A DNA stretch of 64,000 nucleotides, taken from Sanguinoderma infundibulare (lineage: Eukaryota > Basidiomycota > Agaricomycetes > Polyporales > Polyporaceae). Made by a program: the position numbers and the translations under genes. Location: positions 248,001-312,000 of the forward strand of contig JAVLRN010000001.1 in the NCBI GenBank assembly GCA_032821775.1, in the 5' to 3' direction. Positions 43,596-54,594 of this stretch are shown in pieces. The notes under the pieces are model-generated. The model was not told the DNA's origin. It saw only the letters and a list, made by a program, of their open reading frames with translations, and made no database searches. Numbering within the stretch: position 1 is the first letter of the stretch; the number at the start of each line of letters is the position of its first letter.

Positions 43596-44798
43596 GGAGC
43601 TTGCAGGACAAGTCCGGGCCGTTTTCACGAGAAGGCAATGGAGGAGGTTTCGGTGGCGCGGATGGTCTTGTTCCAACTTCTTGAAGGGCTTGCGTCGGAC
43701 TGAAGAATATTGCGCTGAAATGATTTTGTATAACTTATGCTTGCGCTCTGACAATACTTGTTGAACTATGACCGTACCCACTCCGCAACAGAAACGATAT
43801 CGCCCGTTCGTTTGACGGGATGGGACTTGCGACACAGCCGGCCTAAGTCCCCCCAGAGCCCGCGGCAAGAGCGACTATGGGAGAGAAGGGGCGAGCTGCT
43901 CAATCCGCGCCGCCATGTGTGACATTGTCCTCTTCGGCGTCCGAGTGTGTGTGGCCAGAGCTTCGAAGCCATCGAGGGCGGACAGCATCCTCGAAGTATT
44001 CCGTCAGCTGCTCGACATCGCAATCGGCAAAGCCATCACTGACCTGGGCCCGTTTTCGAGGGAATCGCGCGATCGTCGTGGGCTTCGGTTGGAATCGCAC
44101 CACGAACGCAAGGACGAGGGCTTGCACATGAACTATGGTCCACGAAGTTGAACCACCGTTCGATGGCACCCAGCACGTCAATCGGTCAACCCGGTGAGGA
44201 GGCTAGCCGGAGACGCAGTGCTGGCCAGGCCGTAACTTGCGAAAGGAGATCGGAGGTAACTTTTTGACAATGAGAGAAAAATGGAAGGCAATGTCGATTG
44301 GGGACGTAGTACCGGCCACTGCGCTCAAGCTCAGCGATATGGCCCGGCGCTCGTCCAAACGGCACAGGGAAGAGTAGGGATGCATTACGAACAGGTTGTA
44401 GTGTACAGGCGTGTAAATATGAAAGAAGAAACGAATGGGAATACTCACCATAGAGCGTGTGCACGCCTCGGGCTCCCCGATTGAAGCCCTGGCTGGGAAT
44501 CGCTGGCGCAGTATCATGCTCGCACACATGTATATGTTCAATATCCGTAGCATGCCTCTAGCGCCGCCCGCGTGGTGGCTGCCTGCTCAACTTCCGATCC
44601 ATGCAAGCAAGCAGCCTCGGTATCGACGCTCGGACGCCGGATCCAGAACAACTTCAGCATAAACTCCGAATCCTCTCCACATAAAAATCGAGTGAATGTG
44701 CACGTCGCCCAGTCGATGTGGTGATTGCAGTCAGAGTGTGCGATTAGATGCGGACAACAAAACGAGAGCGATATAGCGGCAAAGCAAACGCAGAGAAT
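43596..44798. other. Spacer, no convincing gene
   Basis: The minus strand is open in patches (43900-44181; 44186-44553) with a splice-like ending HTLYG then gtgagt at about 44455, so exons of an unrecognised minus-strand gene may lie here. I cannot join them in one frame and recognise no domain. Confidence 0.3.
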
Positions 44799-45277
44799 CT
44801 AGTCGACGATCATCACGTTGGAGAACTGCCAGTGGTCGGGCTTCATCCAGATGCCCGAAAACCAGCGTCCGTCAGGCCTCGGGACTCGGGACTCGGAACT
44901 CAGTTTGTACCGAGGATGTCGCCCTCGCGGACCCACTTCACATTCCGCGCGCCCAGCTTCTCCACGAGCACCGGATAGAGCCAGCATCGTCGCGACTGTG
45001 CAGACAAAGGAGGGGCGAGTTGAGTCAGCGGTCCAAAAGCGAGTGTGCAGAGGAGCGATGTCACTCACCATGCAGTAGAATTGCCGTCCGGGCACAGAGT
45101 CGTCGGAGCCTGCGATGACGCCGGTGAGCATCGCAGGGCCGGGCGTGTTGGCGTTGCGCCAGAGGATCCGCATGTCGGGCTGTCGGAGGAATCCGGTGGT
45201 TAGGATGGTTGATATCTTGAACGCCGACGTCAAAATGGTGTGGAACTCACCGCATACTGGGCGATGGGGATGGCCAT
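44799..45277 (-). CDS. Small unknown protein, possibly frameshifted
   Basis: ATG at 45277 (MAIPIAQYA), intron, PDMRILWRNANTPGPAMLTG to GRQFYCM, intron (gtgagt..cacag), then SRRCWLYPVLVEKLGARNVK. In that frame a TGA follows DILGTN, but a shifted frame continues SSESRVPRPDGRWFSGIWMK and ends HWQFSNVMIVD, TAG, which reads like genuine protein. The shift falls at a run of GGGACTC-type repeats (about 44880-44900, plus strand). Either a slip in that repeat broke the gene, an assembly error occurred, or the protein ends early. Family not recognised; about 85 or 118 aa depending on the case. Confidence 0.45.
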
Positions 45278-45718
45278 AGTGATGGAAGGACGATGCTAGT
45301 GGCGAAACTTGAGTGGCGTTAGGGATGAGGAAATCATCGTGGTGCGAAGACGATTTGAACGTACTGTGTGGAGTGAGTTGAGTTGGGTTGAGTCGAGTGG
45401 TGGAGGTCAAGTGATGGAAGTTGTCGAGGTCGGAGTGCTTATATACCCCGCCTGAGGGTCGGAGCAGTGGTTGGATGGCCTCAGGCTGCGCTTTGGTGCA
45501 CAATGAGTGGCGTGGGGCGACGGGTCCAAGCTGTGGCCTCGCTTACCTTTGTCCACGGACAAAAAGCGTCCGGATTGTGTATCCCCGTCGCATGCTCAAA
45601 AACCTGGATTTGACAGAGCGTATCAGGATGCGCAAGAGTCGAAAACTACCTGGTATGGAGAAAATGTAGTAGACGTTGCGGTTACCTCCGGTCTGATCGC
45701 TTGCGAGTCCGCATGAAA

Positions 45719-47087
45719 TCAGTTCTTACGGCCGGGCGAGATACGTTGATAGAAAAAGGCTGCTTGCGTGTAGTGCAATCCTTTTGTCGTGGAAAGTGAT
45801 TGACGTCGAAGGTCCACGACGCCGATTGTACCACCGCTCCAGTTGCCGAGCTTCGACAATACATCCCATTCGGCTGCCCAGGGTGGCGTATGATTCCCCA
45901 TGGCCAGCGTCCAAATAATAGCGTTCGGAGCTTCGTCAAAGTGCGCTTGAACTTGAAAAACGCAAAAGGTTGAATTAGCGTCCCGATGAGATCTTGCCAA
46001 CTGAAAGTAAAAGCGGTGCCCCGCCTGTCCCAAAATGGCATGTCGTCAACCTCACTGATATCCACGACGCACACACCAAACACGTGTATCTGAGGAGCAC
46101 AATAGCTCTGTGGACAAGGACATTAGCGCACGAAAAGCAAAGGCGTTTCAAAGTAAACATACTTGCAGGTACTTGTAAGTTGCAAAAACCGATAGAGGTC
46201 AGCCCGGAAGTCTGTCGCGTCCAGGGTTCAGTCGCGGACAGCAATCATAAAAACGTACCTGTTGAGCGGCGTGCTTGAGACGCTACAAAAACACGAGGCA
46301 AGTGATCCGCAAAAGATACAGGAAATGGACGACGATGCGCCCACCGAAGAAGTACATGATGGATGATGCAAAACACAGAGCCGGCGCCCATAACCTACAC
46401 GCTTTCCGATCTCAGACACCTTACCATTCCCAGCTCCACGTCCCACTATTAGAGAGGTAGTTGTCGTAATGTATCTCCTTCTGCCACGGGTTGAACCACC
46501 CCCTCGCCATGCTGCCTCCTGACGGGTACTCGACCGGATACGACGTCGTTCCGTCTCTCTGATTGCAGACGACAAAGCGAGCACCGTGCGCGATGATGCC
46601 GTTCAGCATCGCCATCTCCGACAGAAACCAGAGGGGGGGCGCTCACCTCGGCGCGAGCCGGGTATGTGTTCATATCGGACACCGTTCCGTGGCGCCATTT
46701 CGCGATCGTGCCCTCACAGATACGGACCATGACCCGGTCTCCGGCCTGTTGGACGGCGACAGTGGATGCGTCAGTAACTGGATGCCTTACCAGCGTGTAT
46801 CGGCAACGACTCCCCTTGTACGCGTTCCGGGCTGTGTATCGTGGTCCCGACGGCTCTAAGCGATCGTCGAAATCCGCAGGCGCAGGTGGAGGGTTCATGG
46901 CTTTCAGCTCGTCTACAGCTGCAAACCCAATCAGTGGCTCAACAGACGAGTCGGAGGACAAGCGGCGGACCCACGGCCACTGGTGCATTGGCCTTTCACT
47001 AATGCGTATTACCCCTCGAAACCAAGGCGTCGTCGACCTTTTTCCGCTTCGAGGTTGCCCTGCCTCCGAGGCGCAACGATCCAGCAA
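45719..47087 (-). CDS. Unrecognised multi-exon gene
   Basis: The 5' end is unclear. From about 46990 downward: RRLSSDSSVEPLIGFAAVDE, then AGDRVMVRICEGTIAKWRHG and DMNTYPARAE, intron (gtgagc..ggag), MAMLNGIIAHGARFVVCNQR, GWFNPWQKEIHYDNYLSNSG, then gtaagg. A short exon CVSSTPLNR, then STCKYVYFETPLLF, SYCAPQIHVFGVCVVDISEV, DDMPFWDRRGTAFTF and the last exon FDEAPNAIIWTLAMGNHTPP to FYQRISPGRKN, TAA. Each junction uses GT..AG and keeps the frame, which is why I accept it. No known motif, signal peptide or membrane segment stands out. Start and function are unknown. Confidence 0.45.
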
Positions 47088-48281
47088 GGCAGTGTCTGCC
47101 GTGAGACGTCGTCCAGTAACCTTGGTCCTTGGGGCGCGTAGTGTTTCCTTTGCGCCGAGACGAACGCGATCGGCCGTCTGTCAACGTCGCCTCGTAGATT
47201 TACGTCGTGGGCGCACGGACTCTCAGGGACCTTCGGTGCCAATCCCACAATGTCGGACGCAAGCAGACACGAACTGGTGTCGGACCCGCGGTCGGCGTCG
47301 GCGGCAGAGCCTCTCCTTCTCCTGGGTAGCGCCAAAAGCTGCATGTGAACGGAAGCAGAGTCTAGGTCTCCTGTCTGAATCTCAGCATGAGCACATGATT
47401 ACTCACATGCTGGCCGAACTCTCCCTGGGAGAGCTGGCGTTACGTATGGCGGACGGTGGCTAAGAGAAGTTGATGTTTAGCGCTCGACAGCACGGAACGA
47501 GAGGTCCGGCAACCAAAGGTGTCGGACTCGGAATCCACATCGCGATCGCAGCAGTCCATAGCTGGGGCCTTCATTTGTCAATGATAAGCTATAACGCCTG
47601 TATAGGGGTACTCTCTGCTCACCTAGGGTATCTTGCATGAGATTGAACCATTGGGATGGTCGGATGGAAAGGCACTGGCATCCGACACTTGCAGCGGCTC
47701 CAGTTGGCTGCTTGAAAACAGCCCGTCCGGCCAAATGTGGCGTCATCTGTCCACCAAAAAGTTCAAAAATGAGTATGTGAGCTGACAATGATGAGTCTGG
47801 AAGTGTCGATTTGTGTGGATGTATATCAATCCACAAGAAATCGAACACCCTGGACCCAAGGTACAGATTTTGACGAAGCCTTCGTCGCCACCATGGTGCC
47901 GAACCTGCATGCTTGTCGAATGAGGATGGGCTAATCCACAAGAGCTGTCGGTCTACATGATGCACGAATCAGTAGCATATTACGGTGGATGGAGAGAGCA
48001 TGGGTTTAGGATGGTGCAAAGTTCAAACACGCGGGACCGTCCACTTTCACTCATTAGCGCCCATGCTGAAGCTCGGCTATCGTAGCTACAACGCCTGTCG
48101 TAGTACACGCTGCACGGCCGATACAACCTGTCATAAGTACATCCCACCATTGATCAAAACGCAGCGGACTTAGAAGCAGACGAGTAGCTGAATGTATACA
48201 GCTGCGCATAACGGCCCTGTCGGGCTGCTCATTTTTGACGAGGGATTACCTACACAAAGCATAGAAGATACATGTATACAT
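47088..48281. other. Spacer, one doubtful minus-strand frame
   Basis: 47477-47965 on the minus strand is open for 162 codons (begins MHHVDRQLLWISPSSF) but shows no domain. Its codon composition is not clearly protein-like and it could be chance or a relic. 5' exons of the gene at 45719-47087 may also lie in the first 300 bp. Confidence 0.3.
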
Positions 48282-49104
48282 CTAGTAAACATAGCCCAGG
48301 AGCTTGCCACCAACGTTCTTGCGACGCGCCTCCTCGTGGTCAAGGATACCCGACGAGGTCGTCTGAGACACAGAGTCAGCTTCGACGTCGCAGAGAAACG
48401 ATGACACAGTGACGTACAAGAATGATGATACCGAAGCCACGGGCGGGCAGAAGCAAGTTGACCCAGGTCTCGATCTGGTTGACCTGGACGTTGTAGCGTG
48501 GCGAAATGACGCCAGTCTTGTTCAGACGACCATTGAGCTGGATGACAATCTTGCCCGAACGATGGTCATCGACGATCTCGAACTCGCCAATGTACCCTAT
48601 GAAGAACGGCAGCGTTAGCAACCGTCCGACAATAACGAGTGGTATAGTACGCGAAAGGGAAGGACATGAGCAAATGACCATCATGACTGTCCCCTCTACA
48701 GTGAGTACCGATCCGTGGAGAGAAGAGAGCAGTACTGTAATGGTTTTGAGAGGGAGATTAATTTTTCGGAGCATTAAAACGAGGGGCGGGTGGAGGCAGA
48801 ACCTCGTCGATCGTAGTTATAACTCCGAGTTCGTACGGTATTTCGAGCAGAGTTCCAGTAACAGACAAAACGACAAGAGAGTAGGGAGTATGGAAGATAG
48901 AACGATGGATGCAGCACATACCATGGCGCTGCATGACAGAAAGGAACTTGACGATAACCTTCGAGGAAGGGCGGATGAGGACCTGGCGCTTGCCACGGCG
49001 CTCGGCGTTGACAATGTTGTTCTGTCCCGAGATCAGCATATCCTTCCGCTGGATGAACGGAGTGCACTCACCAAGCAATCGTTGAGGACGGATACGCGAA
49101 CCAT
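48282..49104 (-). CDS. RPS22: 40S ribosomal protein S22 (uS8)
   Basis: Part of the small ribosomal subunit. Four exons (49104-49072, 49021-48922, 48596-48418, 48362-48282) give 130 aa, the usual length. They read [31 protein letters not shown] and [54 protein letters not shown]; and the universal C-terminus [20 protein letters not shown] then LLGYVY. All splice sites are GT..AG. It is head-to-head with RPS17, whose ATG lies 422 bp away. Confidence 0.95.
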
Positions 49105-49526
49105 GGCGGGCGAGTAGGAGAGGTCTGGAGGGGACTAGGGATACAAGGGCCGTGGTAAGTAAACGGGAAACGCTCGTCTGAGTGTCGTGCTACAGAAAGC
49201 GCGAGTCAAGACGAGCTGGATCACAGTGCGAGACGGTGAAGGGATGATCGTCAAGCTCTCTCTGCGGCAACACAGGTTGGAATTGGAGGACATCATTCAC
49301 CTTGCGACGGTCTTGAGGCGGAGGGCGACGGCGAGGGCGACGATGGAGTCCTGGTCAACGGCGCCTAACGTAATATTTCGGGACTCAGTCTGGTGGCTGA
49401 GCCAGCTGTATAGTTCCCGCCCAGCCACCCGGCGTTCCCCGGCCCAATCCCACTGAGACTACTACCCCTCGTCCTCGCCGTCGTCCACATCAAGCTCAAG
49501 CTCCTCAACCCCCCGCAAGATACATC
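49105..49526. promoter_or_regulatory. Shared upstream region of RPS22 and RPS17
   Basis: 422 bp between two divergent ribosomal-protein start codons with no other gene; therefore it must hold both promoters. The RPS17 side has a pyrimidine-rich stretch (CTACTACCCCTCGTCCTCGC, about 49458), as is common at ribosomal-protein transcription starts. No specific factor site is claimed. Confidence 0.55.
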
Positions 49527-50228
49527 ATGGTGAGCACCGAGACTACGCCATTCTGCGTCAAGCATTATCTGACGGCTGTCTGCTCGTTTTCAGGGTCGCG
49601 TACGCACCAAGACCACCAAAAGGGCCTCCCGTGTCCTCATTGAGAAGTAGTGAGCATCCTACTCTTACCTGTCGCGGAGGGCTCTTCGGGGCATGGAAGA
49701 GCAAAGGAGCTTACACACAACTCACAGCTACCCCCGTCTCACTCTCGATTTCCACACCAACAAGCGTATCATCGATGAAGTCGTGCGTATACTCCCCGAA
49801 ACCAGGTCCGTCCAGGCATTGACTGCCCCCTCTCCGAACAGGCTGTCGTTCCCTCGAAACGCCTCCGGAACAAGATCGCCGGCTTCACGACCCACTTGAT
49901 GAAGCGCATCCAGAAGGGCCCCGTCCGCGGCATCTCCTTCAAGCTCCAGGAGGAGGAGCGCGAGCGCAAGGACAACTACGTCCCCGAGGTCTCCGCCCTC
50001 GACATCACCACCAACCCCTTGGAGATCGACCCTGACACCAAGGTGCGATTACTTTGGCCCGTTCATTCTGATCATGCCCTCAAACATTTTGCGCTCGCAC
50101 AACAGGACCTTCTTCACTCCCTCAACTTCGACTCCATCCCCTTCTCTGTCGTCCAGCCCGCAGTGCAGCAGGCAGAGCGGGCACCCCGGAGGGAACGCCG
50201 CAACGTCCCTGGTGCTGGCCGTTCGTGA
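49527..50228 (+). CDS. RPS17: 40S ribosomal protein S17 (eS17)
   Basis: Part of the small ribosomal subunit. Five exons (49527-49529 coding, 49594-49649, 49728-49782, 49842-50042, 50106-50228) give 145 aa. The first coding exon is only the ATG, directly followed by gtgagc. Then [97 protein letters not shown] and a last exon [20 protein letters not shown] ending GAGRS. The sequence matches eS17 throughout, with the fungal-type variable tail. Divergent from RPS22. Confidence 0.95.
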
Positions 50229-50588
50229 GCGGGTGCGTCCGCGGGATATCTTCCGTTGGCCTTGGCTCCTATGCGTTATGACTGCTATGCTCCGTACTGC
50301 TACTGCAAAGATGAATAGGGCTCTCAGAGCGCAGTTCCCGTCAGGCTGCTAGTCGTCGCTATCACTATCCTCACATATGTACTTGCCTTTCTACGAAGAC
50401 TGGTCGGGCAGTCTCATTGTAAAATTGTGCCATGCATGATCAAAAGGAGGTTCTTACAACGCGAAAACGATTCACGAGGTGAGATACCTGGTACTCTGCG
50501 GGGCGACGTCAGGAAGGAAGTCGATGAGCACGCAGTTAATTCGGACAAAAGATAGATATTAGTTGTTCGATCGATACACCACCTTTAT
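50229..50588. other. Spacer between converging RPS17 and SRP68
   Basis: About 360 bp of 3' flank for both genes. No coding signal, repeat or RNA gene seen. Confidence 0.5.
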
Positions 50589-52761
50589 CTAGCGTCTGCC
50601 CCACCATCCACCGAGCAGACTACTCAGACCACCACCAGCCTGTGGTGTCGGCTCAGGCGTAGCAGCCCGCTCAACTTCCTCGACTTTCGCCCTCTGCACT
50701 TGAGTTTTCTTCTCCGCCACCTGAGATGCAGGCACGGCCACAGGAGCTGCTGCTGCAGCAGCAGGGGCCATTCCAGCACGCTCCTGAAGCCGGTCCATAT
50801 CCACGCTGATGTAGTTGAGCGCGATGTCGAAGAACAGCGGCTTCTTGTGCGTCTTGCTGCTCTCCGCATCGAGCGCGCCTCCGTTGTGCGCGAACCAGTC
50901 GTTCTTGAAGCCGGCGCCGTCCAGCGCGAGCTCCTCCTCGAGCCTGTCGAGGTCGGCGAGGATGAGCGGGTAGAAGGCGGGCTCGCCGTCGTTGATCGCG
51001 TCCGTGTCGATCGTCGGGGCGAGCATCGAGCGGCTCTCGCGCAGGTGGATGGAGGCGTGCTGCGTGAGCGAGAGCGCTTCGGCGTACTTCTTGGACGGGG
51101 CGTAGCACGAGGCGAGGTAGTAGCACCGGCGGGCTTTGGTGAACAAGAGGCGGGCGTCGACGGCCGAGGCGAGGTCGGGGCTCTCGTCGACGACGGAGAG
51201 GGTGCGCATCTGCTCGAGCGACTGGAGGACGGAGTCGAGGAGCTTGACGATGGCGGGGTACAGTCGCGCGTCGACGTGGAGCCTGCGGGAGGCATTGCCG
51301 CCCGCATCGCGGTGGCTCTTTTGGGCGGCGTGGAGCTGGTGGAGGAGCGCGGTGGTGAGGAGGAGGTCGCGCTGCACGCGGCGGGAGAGGAGCTGGTAGA
51401 CGATGTAGGCGTGCACGAATTGGTTGTCGCGCGTTCCAGCAGCGGCGGTGGTGCCGCTCAGCTGCGCCAATGTTTGAGTCAAAGGTGATATAAGCAGCAA
51501 TCTGCTGGGCGTACCTTTTGTGCCTCCACAAGCCTTCGGGCGACATCTTCAGCCTCGCTGAGGGCGAGCAAGATCGCATCATACGAAGCGACGCCGCGCT
51601 TGGACCGCGCTCCCTTTCCTAGCTTCCCTTTCTTGCCCTTGTCTTCCGACGCGGACTGCTCGCCCTTGTCGTCCACATTGTCCGAGCGCGCCAGCCGCTC
51701 TTGCGCCTCCTGCACCTTTAGGAGCACGTCGACCAATTCTGGGTTACGCACCGGCACCGGCTCGCCTTCCCACAACAGCTCCCTCAGCTTGCCCTTGTTC
51801 TGGCCAGCCGCCCCGGTCTCCTCCTTGAGGCGTGCGAGGAGGGCATCGCAGTCCTGTACGAGTGCGTTCCTGTGTTTCGGCGCGACCTCTGCGACTACCG
51901 CGTCGACGTCGTACGCCTTGTCCCTCCGGAGCTCGTGTGCGGCATGACGGATCTCCGGCCCAATCTCGTCCGCAAACGCAACGGCAAGAGCCTGTGCGCG
52001 ACTGGTCGCCGCGGTGGACGCAAGCGCGTCGAGCAGGTTGCGTGCGACGCTCAATTGCACGAGGGCATCCTCGAACTCGTATCTCTGCCTGAGGAAGCGG
52101 CCGTTGAGGATGAGGGTGTACGTGGTGATCTGCGCGAGGCCCTCCGCGGAGAGGCGGCCCTTGGCGTAGAGGGCCTGACAGTGAGACAGGAGCTGCGTCG
52201 CCCAGTGGATCGCACGGCGCATCCGGCGGGTCGCGTGCTTGCGGTTGGCGTTGGACTGTTTCTCTGAGTGCTCCGCGGCCGCGCCGTCCTGAGACTTTGC
52301 ATCGTTGGCGAGCTTGAGGGACAGTTGGTGCATCTCTTGGGCGTGCGCCCACGCACGCTCCGCCTCGAACAAGAGCAGTTGCAGACTACAATGTCATCAA
52401 GTGCCTGCGCGGATTCGAACGCGAGAGGGGCGCACTCACTGTCCTTCCTGAATGGCATCGAGGCTGATTGGAGGCAGCTTTTTGAATTCGCGGCCCCGCC
52501 CGTAGGTCATCTTCAGAGACGAGCGCAGCCGATGCGTGCGGTTGTAGCAGTGTTTCCTGTTGCGTCGTTCGCATAAAAAATATCTCTCCCATATGGAGTC
52601 TGCGACGTACCTGTAGCGTTCGTAGTCATTGTATCGCAGGCCGTGTGCGTTCCGCTGCTCATTGGCGATCAGGAGTGCTGCTCCCGAGTCAGTCCCCCAT
52701 GCATCCAGCAATCCGACAACGTCAGCATACCCTGAAAGTGCAGCCTTGGGTTCCCGGACAT
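50589..52761 (-). CDS. SRP68: Signal recognition particle subunit SRP68
   Basis: Protein of the signal recognition particle, which takes nascent secretory proteins to the ER; SRP68 binds SRP RNA and SRP72. I start at the ATG at 52761: MSGNPRLHFQ joins (donor at 52731, next exon from 52680) to AALLIANEQRNAHGLRYNDY, then RKHCYNRTHRLRSSLKMTYG and RGREFKKLPPISLDAIQEG, the N-terminal RNA-binding region. A TPR-like helical body follows (FEAERAWAHAQEMHQLSLKL, QRYEFEDALVQLSVARNLLD, AALLHQLHAAQ-like helices, ARRCYYLASCYAPSKKYAEA). The C-terminus is LFFDIALNYISVDMDRLQER then an Ala/Val-rich, Gly-rich tail (GGLSSLLGGWWGRR). Intact in all exons. Head-to-head with GET3. Confidence 0.92.
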
Positions 52762-52960
52762 GTGTAAAGTCGAATGCGACGAGAAGCGGCGAGATCTGAG
52801 TGGAAGGTGCTAGCACAAGCGCGATCGTGCAAGAGTGTCCGAGGCAAGAGCTGTCCGCGGCTATCAGCTGCTACTTTACCTCGACCTCGACTTCGACCTC
52901 GACCCCGACCCCACGCTCGCCGGCCTTCTCACCTCTCGTTCTACGCTCTCTGGGACCACT
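52762..52960. promoter_or_regulatory. Compact divergent promoter of SRP68 and GET3
   Basis: Only 199 bp separate the two start codons, so transcription in both directions must start here. A hexamer-type run (CTCGACCTCGACTTCGACCT, about 52876-52908) sits on the GET3 side and may lie in its 5' leader. No TATA box is obvious. Confidence 0.6.
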
Positions 52961-54387
52961 ATGGCCGAGGAATTGCTCGACCCCACGCTGCAGAACATCC
53001 TCGATCAGAAGTCGCTCAAATGGATCTTTTGCGGTACGCCCTGCAGCCACATCCGCGCGTCCGTGCCCTGATGTCGTGTCATGCTTGTAACCCGCAGGTG
53101 GAAAGGGTGGTGTCGGTGCGTCTCCAGTGATTACTGAACGTATGGGATTGCGCTTCATGGCGGTCGCGCGCACCAGGAAAGACGACGACTTCGTGTTCCC
53201 TCGCCATTCAGTTAGCGGCCTGCCGTGAATCCGTCCTGCTGATCGTGAGTTTCGGCAACCCTCGCACGCCGTCGTCCGGACCACGAAGTGGCAGGCTGAT
53301 GTTCGGGAGTGCAGTCGACAGATCCTGCGCACAACTTGTCCGACGCGTTTGGGCAGAAGTTCTCGAAGGAGGCGACGAAGGTCAATGGGTTCGACAACCT
53401 CTCCGCGATGGAGATCGACCCGACGAGTGCCATCCAGGAGATGGTGGAGCAGTGTACGTCTCTATGTGCACCTCTGGATGCCCGCTTCCTTAGCGTTTCT
53501 CAGCGGACTCCAACGGCATGATGGGCAGCATGATGCAAGACCTCGCGTTCGCGATTCCGGGTGTGGACGAGGCTATGAGCTTCGCGGAGATCATGAAGTA
53601 CGTGTTCATTCGCCTTGCTGTGCTCCAGTCCAGTGTTGAGCTGCTTGGGCAGGCACGTCAAGTCCATGGAATACTCGGTCATCGTCTTCGACACGGCACC
53701 AACAGGCCACACTCTCCGTTTCCTGTCCTTCCCTACCGTACTGGAGAAGGCCCTCGGAAAGCTCAGCGCACTGAGCGGTCGCATCGGGCCCATGATCAGC
53801 CAAATGACGAGCCTCATGGGTGGCCAGGCCGATGCGCCCGAAGACATGTTCGCGAAACTCGAGTCCATGCGTGCCATCATCACCGAGGTGAACACGCAGT
53901 TCAAGGATCCCGTACGTAATTCCCGCAAGTCTTCAAAACAGGGAGGCTTCCATTCCTGGCTGGCATGTTCACTCGTCCGTACTTGCTGTCTGCAGGAGAA
54001 GACGACGTTCGTCTGTGTCTGCATCTCCGAGTTCTTGTCGCTATACGAGACGGAGCGCCTAGTACAAGAACTCACGGCGTACGAGATCGACACCCACAAC
54101 ATCGTTGTCAACCAGCTGCTCTTCCCCAAGAACGGTTGGTCGTTTCCCTGAGTCAATTTACGGAGACGTGTTCGGCTCATCGCACTCTATGCTGCACAGA
54201 CTCGAACTGCGAGCACTGTCAAGTACGACACAAGATGCAGCAGAAATACCTCAAGGAGGCACATGAGCTCTACGACGAGTTCTTCCACATCGTTCAGCTC
54301 CCCTTGCTCACGGAGGAGGTCCGTGGTCCGGAGAAGCTCAAGGAGTTCAGCAAGATGCTTGTTCAGCCATACGCTCCCTCACAGTAA
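52961..54387 (+). CDS. GET3: GET3 ATPase, tail-anchored protein targeting factor
   Basis: Cytosolic ATPase that carries tail-anchored membrane proteins to the GET1/2 receptor at the [22 protein letters not shown] starts the protein. The P-loop GGKGGVGKTTTSC (residues ~25-37) is built from three exons. [16 protein letters not shown] and [17 protein letters not shown] follow, then [19 protein letters not shown] (switch II) and the Met-rich client-binding part [20 protein letters not shown] and [11 protein letters not shown]. Then [20 protein letters not shown] and [17 protein letters not shown], the zinc-binding CxxC ([17 protein letters not shown]), and the C-terminus [15 protein letters not shown]. 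Seven or so small introns, all GT..AG. Divergent from SRP68. Confidence 0.95.
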
Positions 54388-54594
54388 ACTAGACACACGT
54401 GGCCTACGTAGGTATACCATGAGGCGGACATTGTAATACTATTCAAGGCTGCATTGGAGACCCTGAAGACACGTTCGTGATGTGCAACTGATAGTCGTTG
54501 GTGGTATGTCAGGCAGCTACGGAAGTTGCAGTTCCGCGAAACAGGTGAGTGCCCACCGTTTGCAGCCATGAAACGTTATGGAACTCACCAGTAT

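Noticed and set aside
46666..47463. 265-codon plus-strand frame
   Set aside because: It is antisense to exons that read as better protein on the minus strand (45719-47087) and is Arg/Ser-rich with no domain.
47477..47965. 162-codon minus-strand frame as a gene
   Set aside because: No recognisable domain, no supporting splice sites or paralogue; noted only in the spacer entry.
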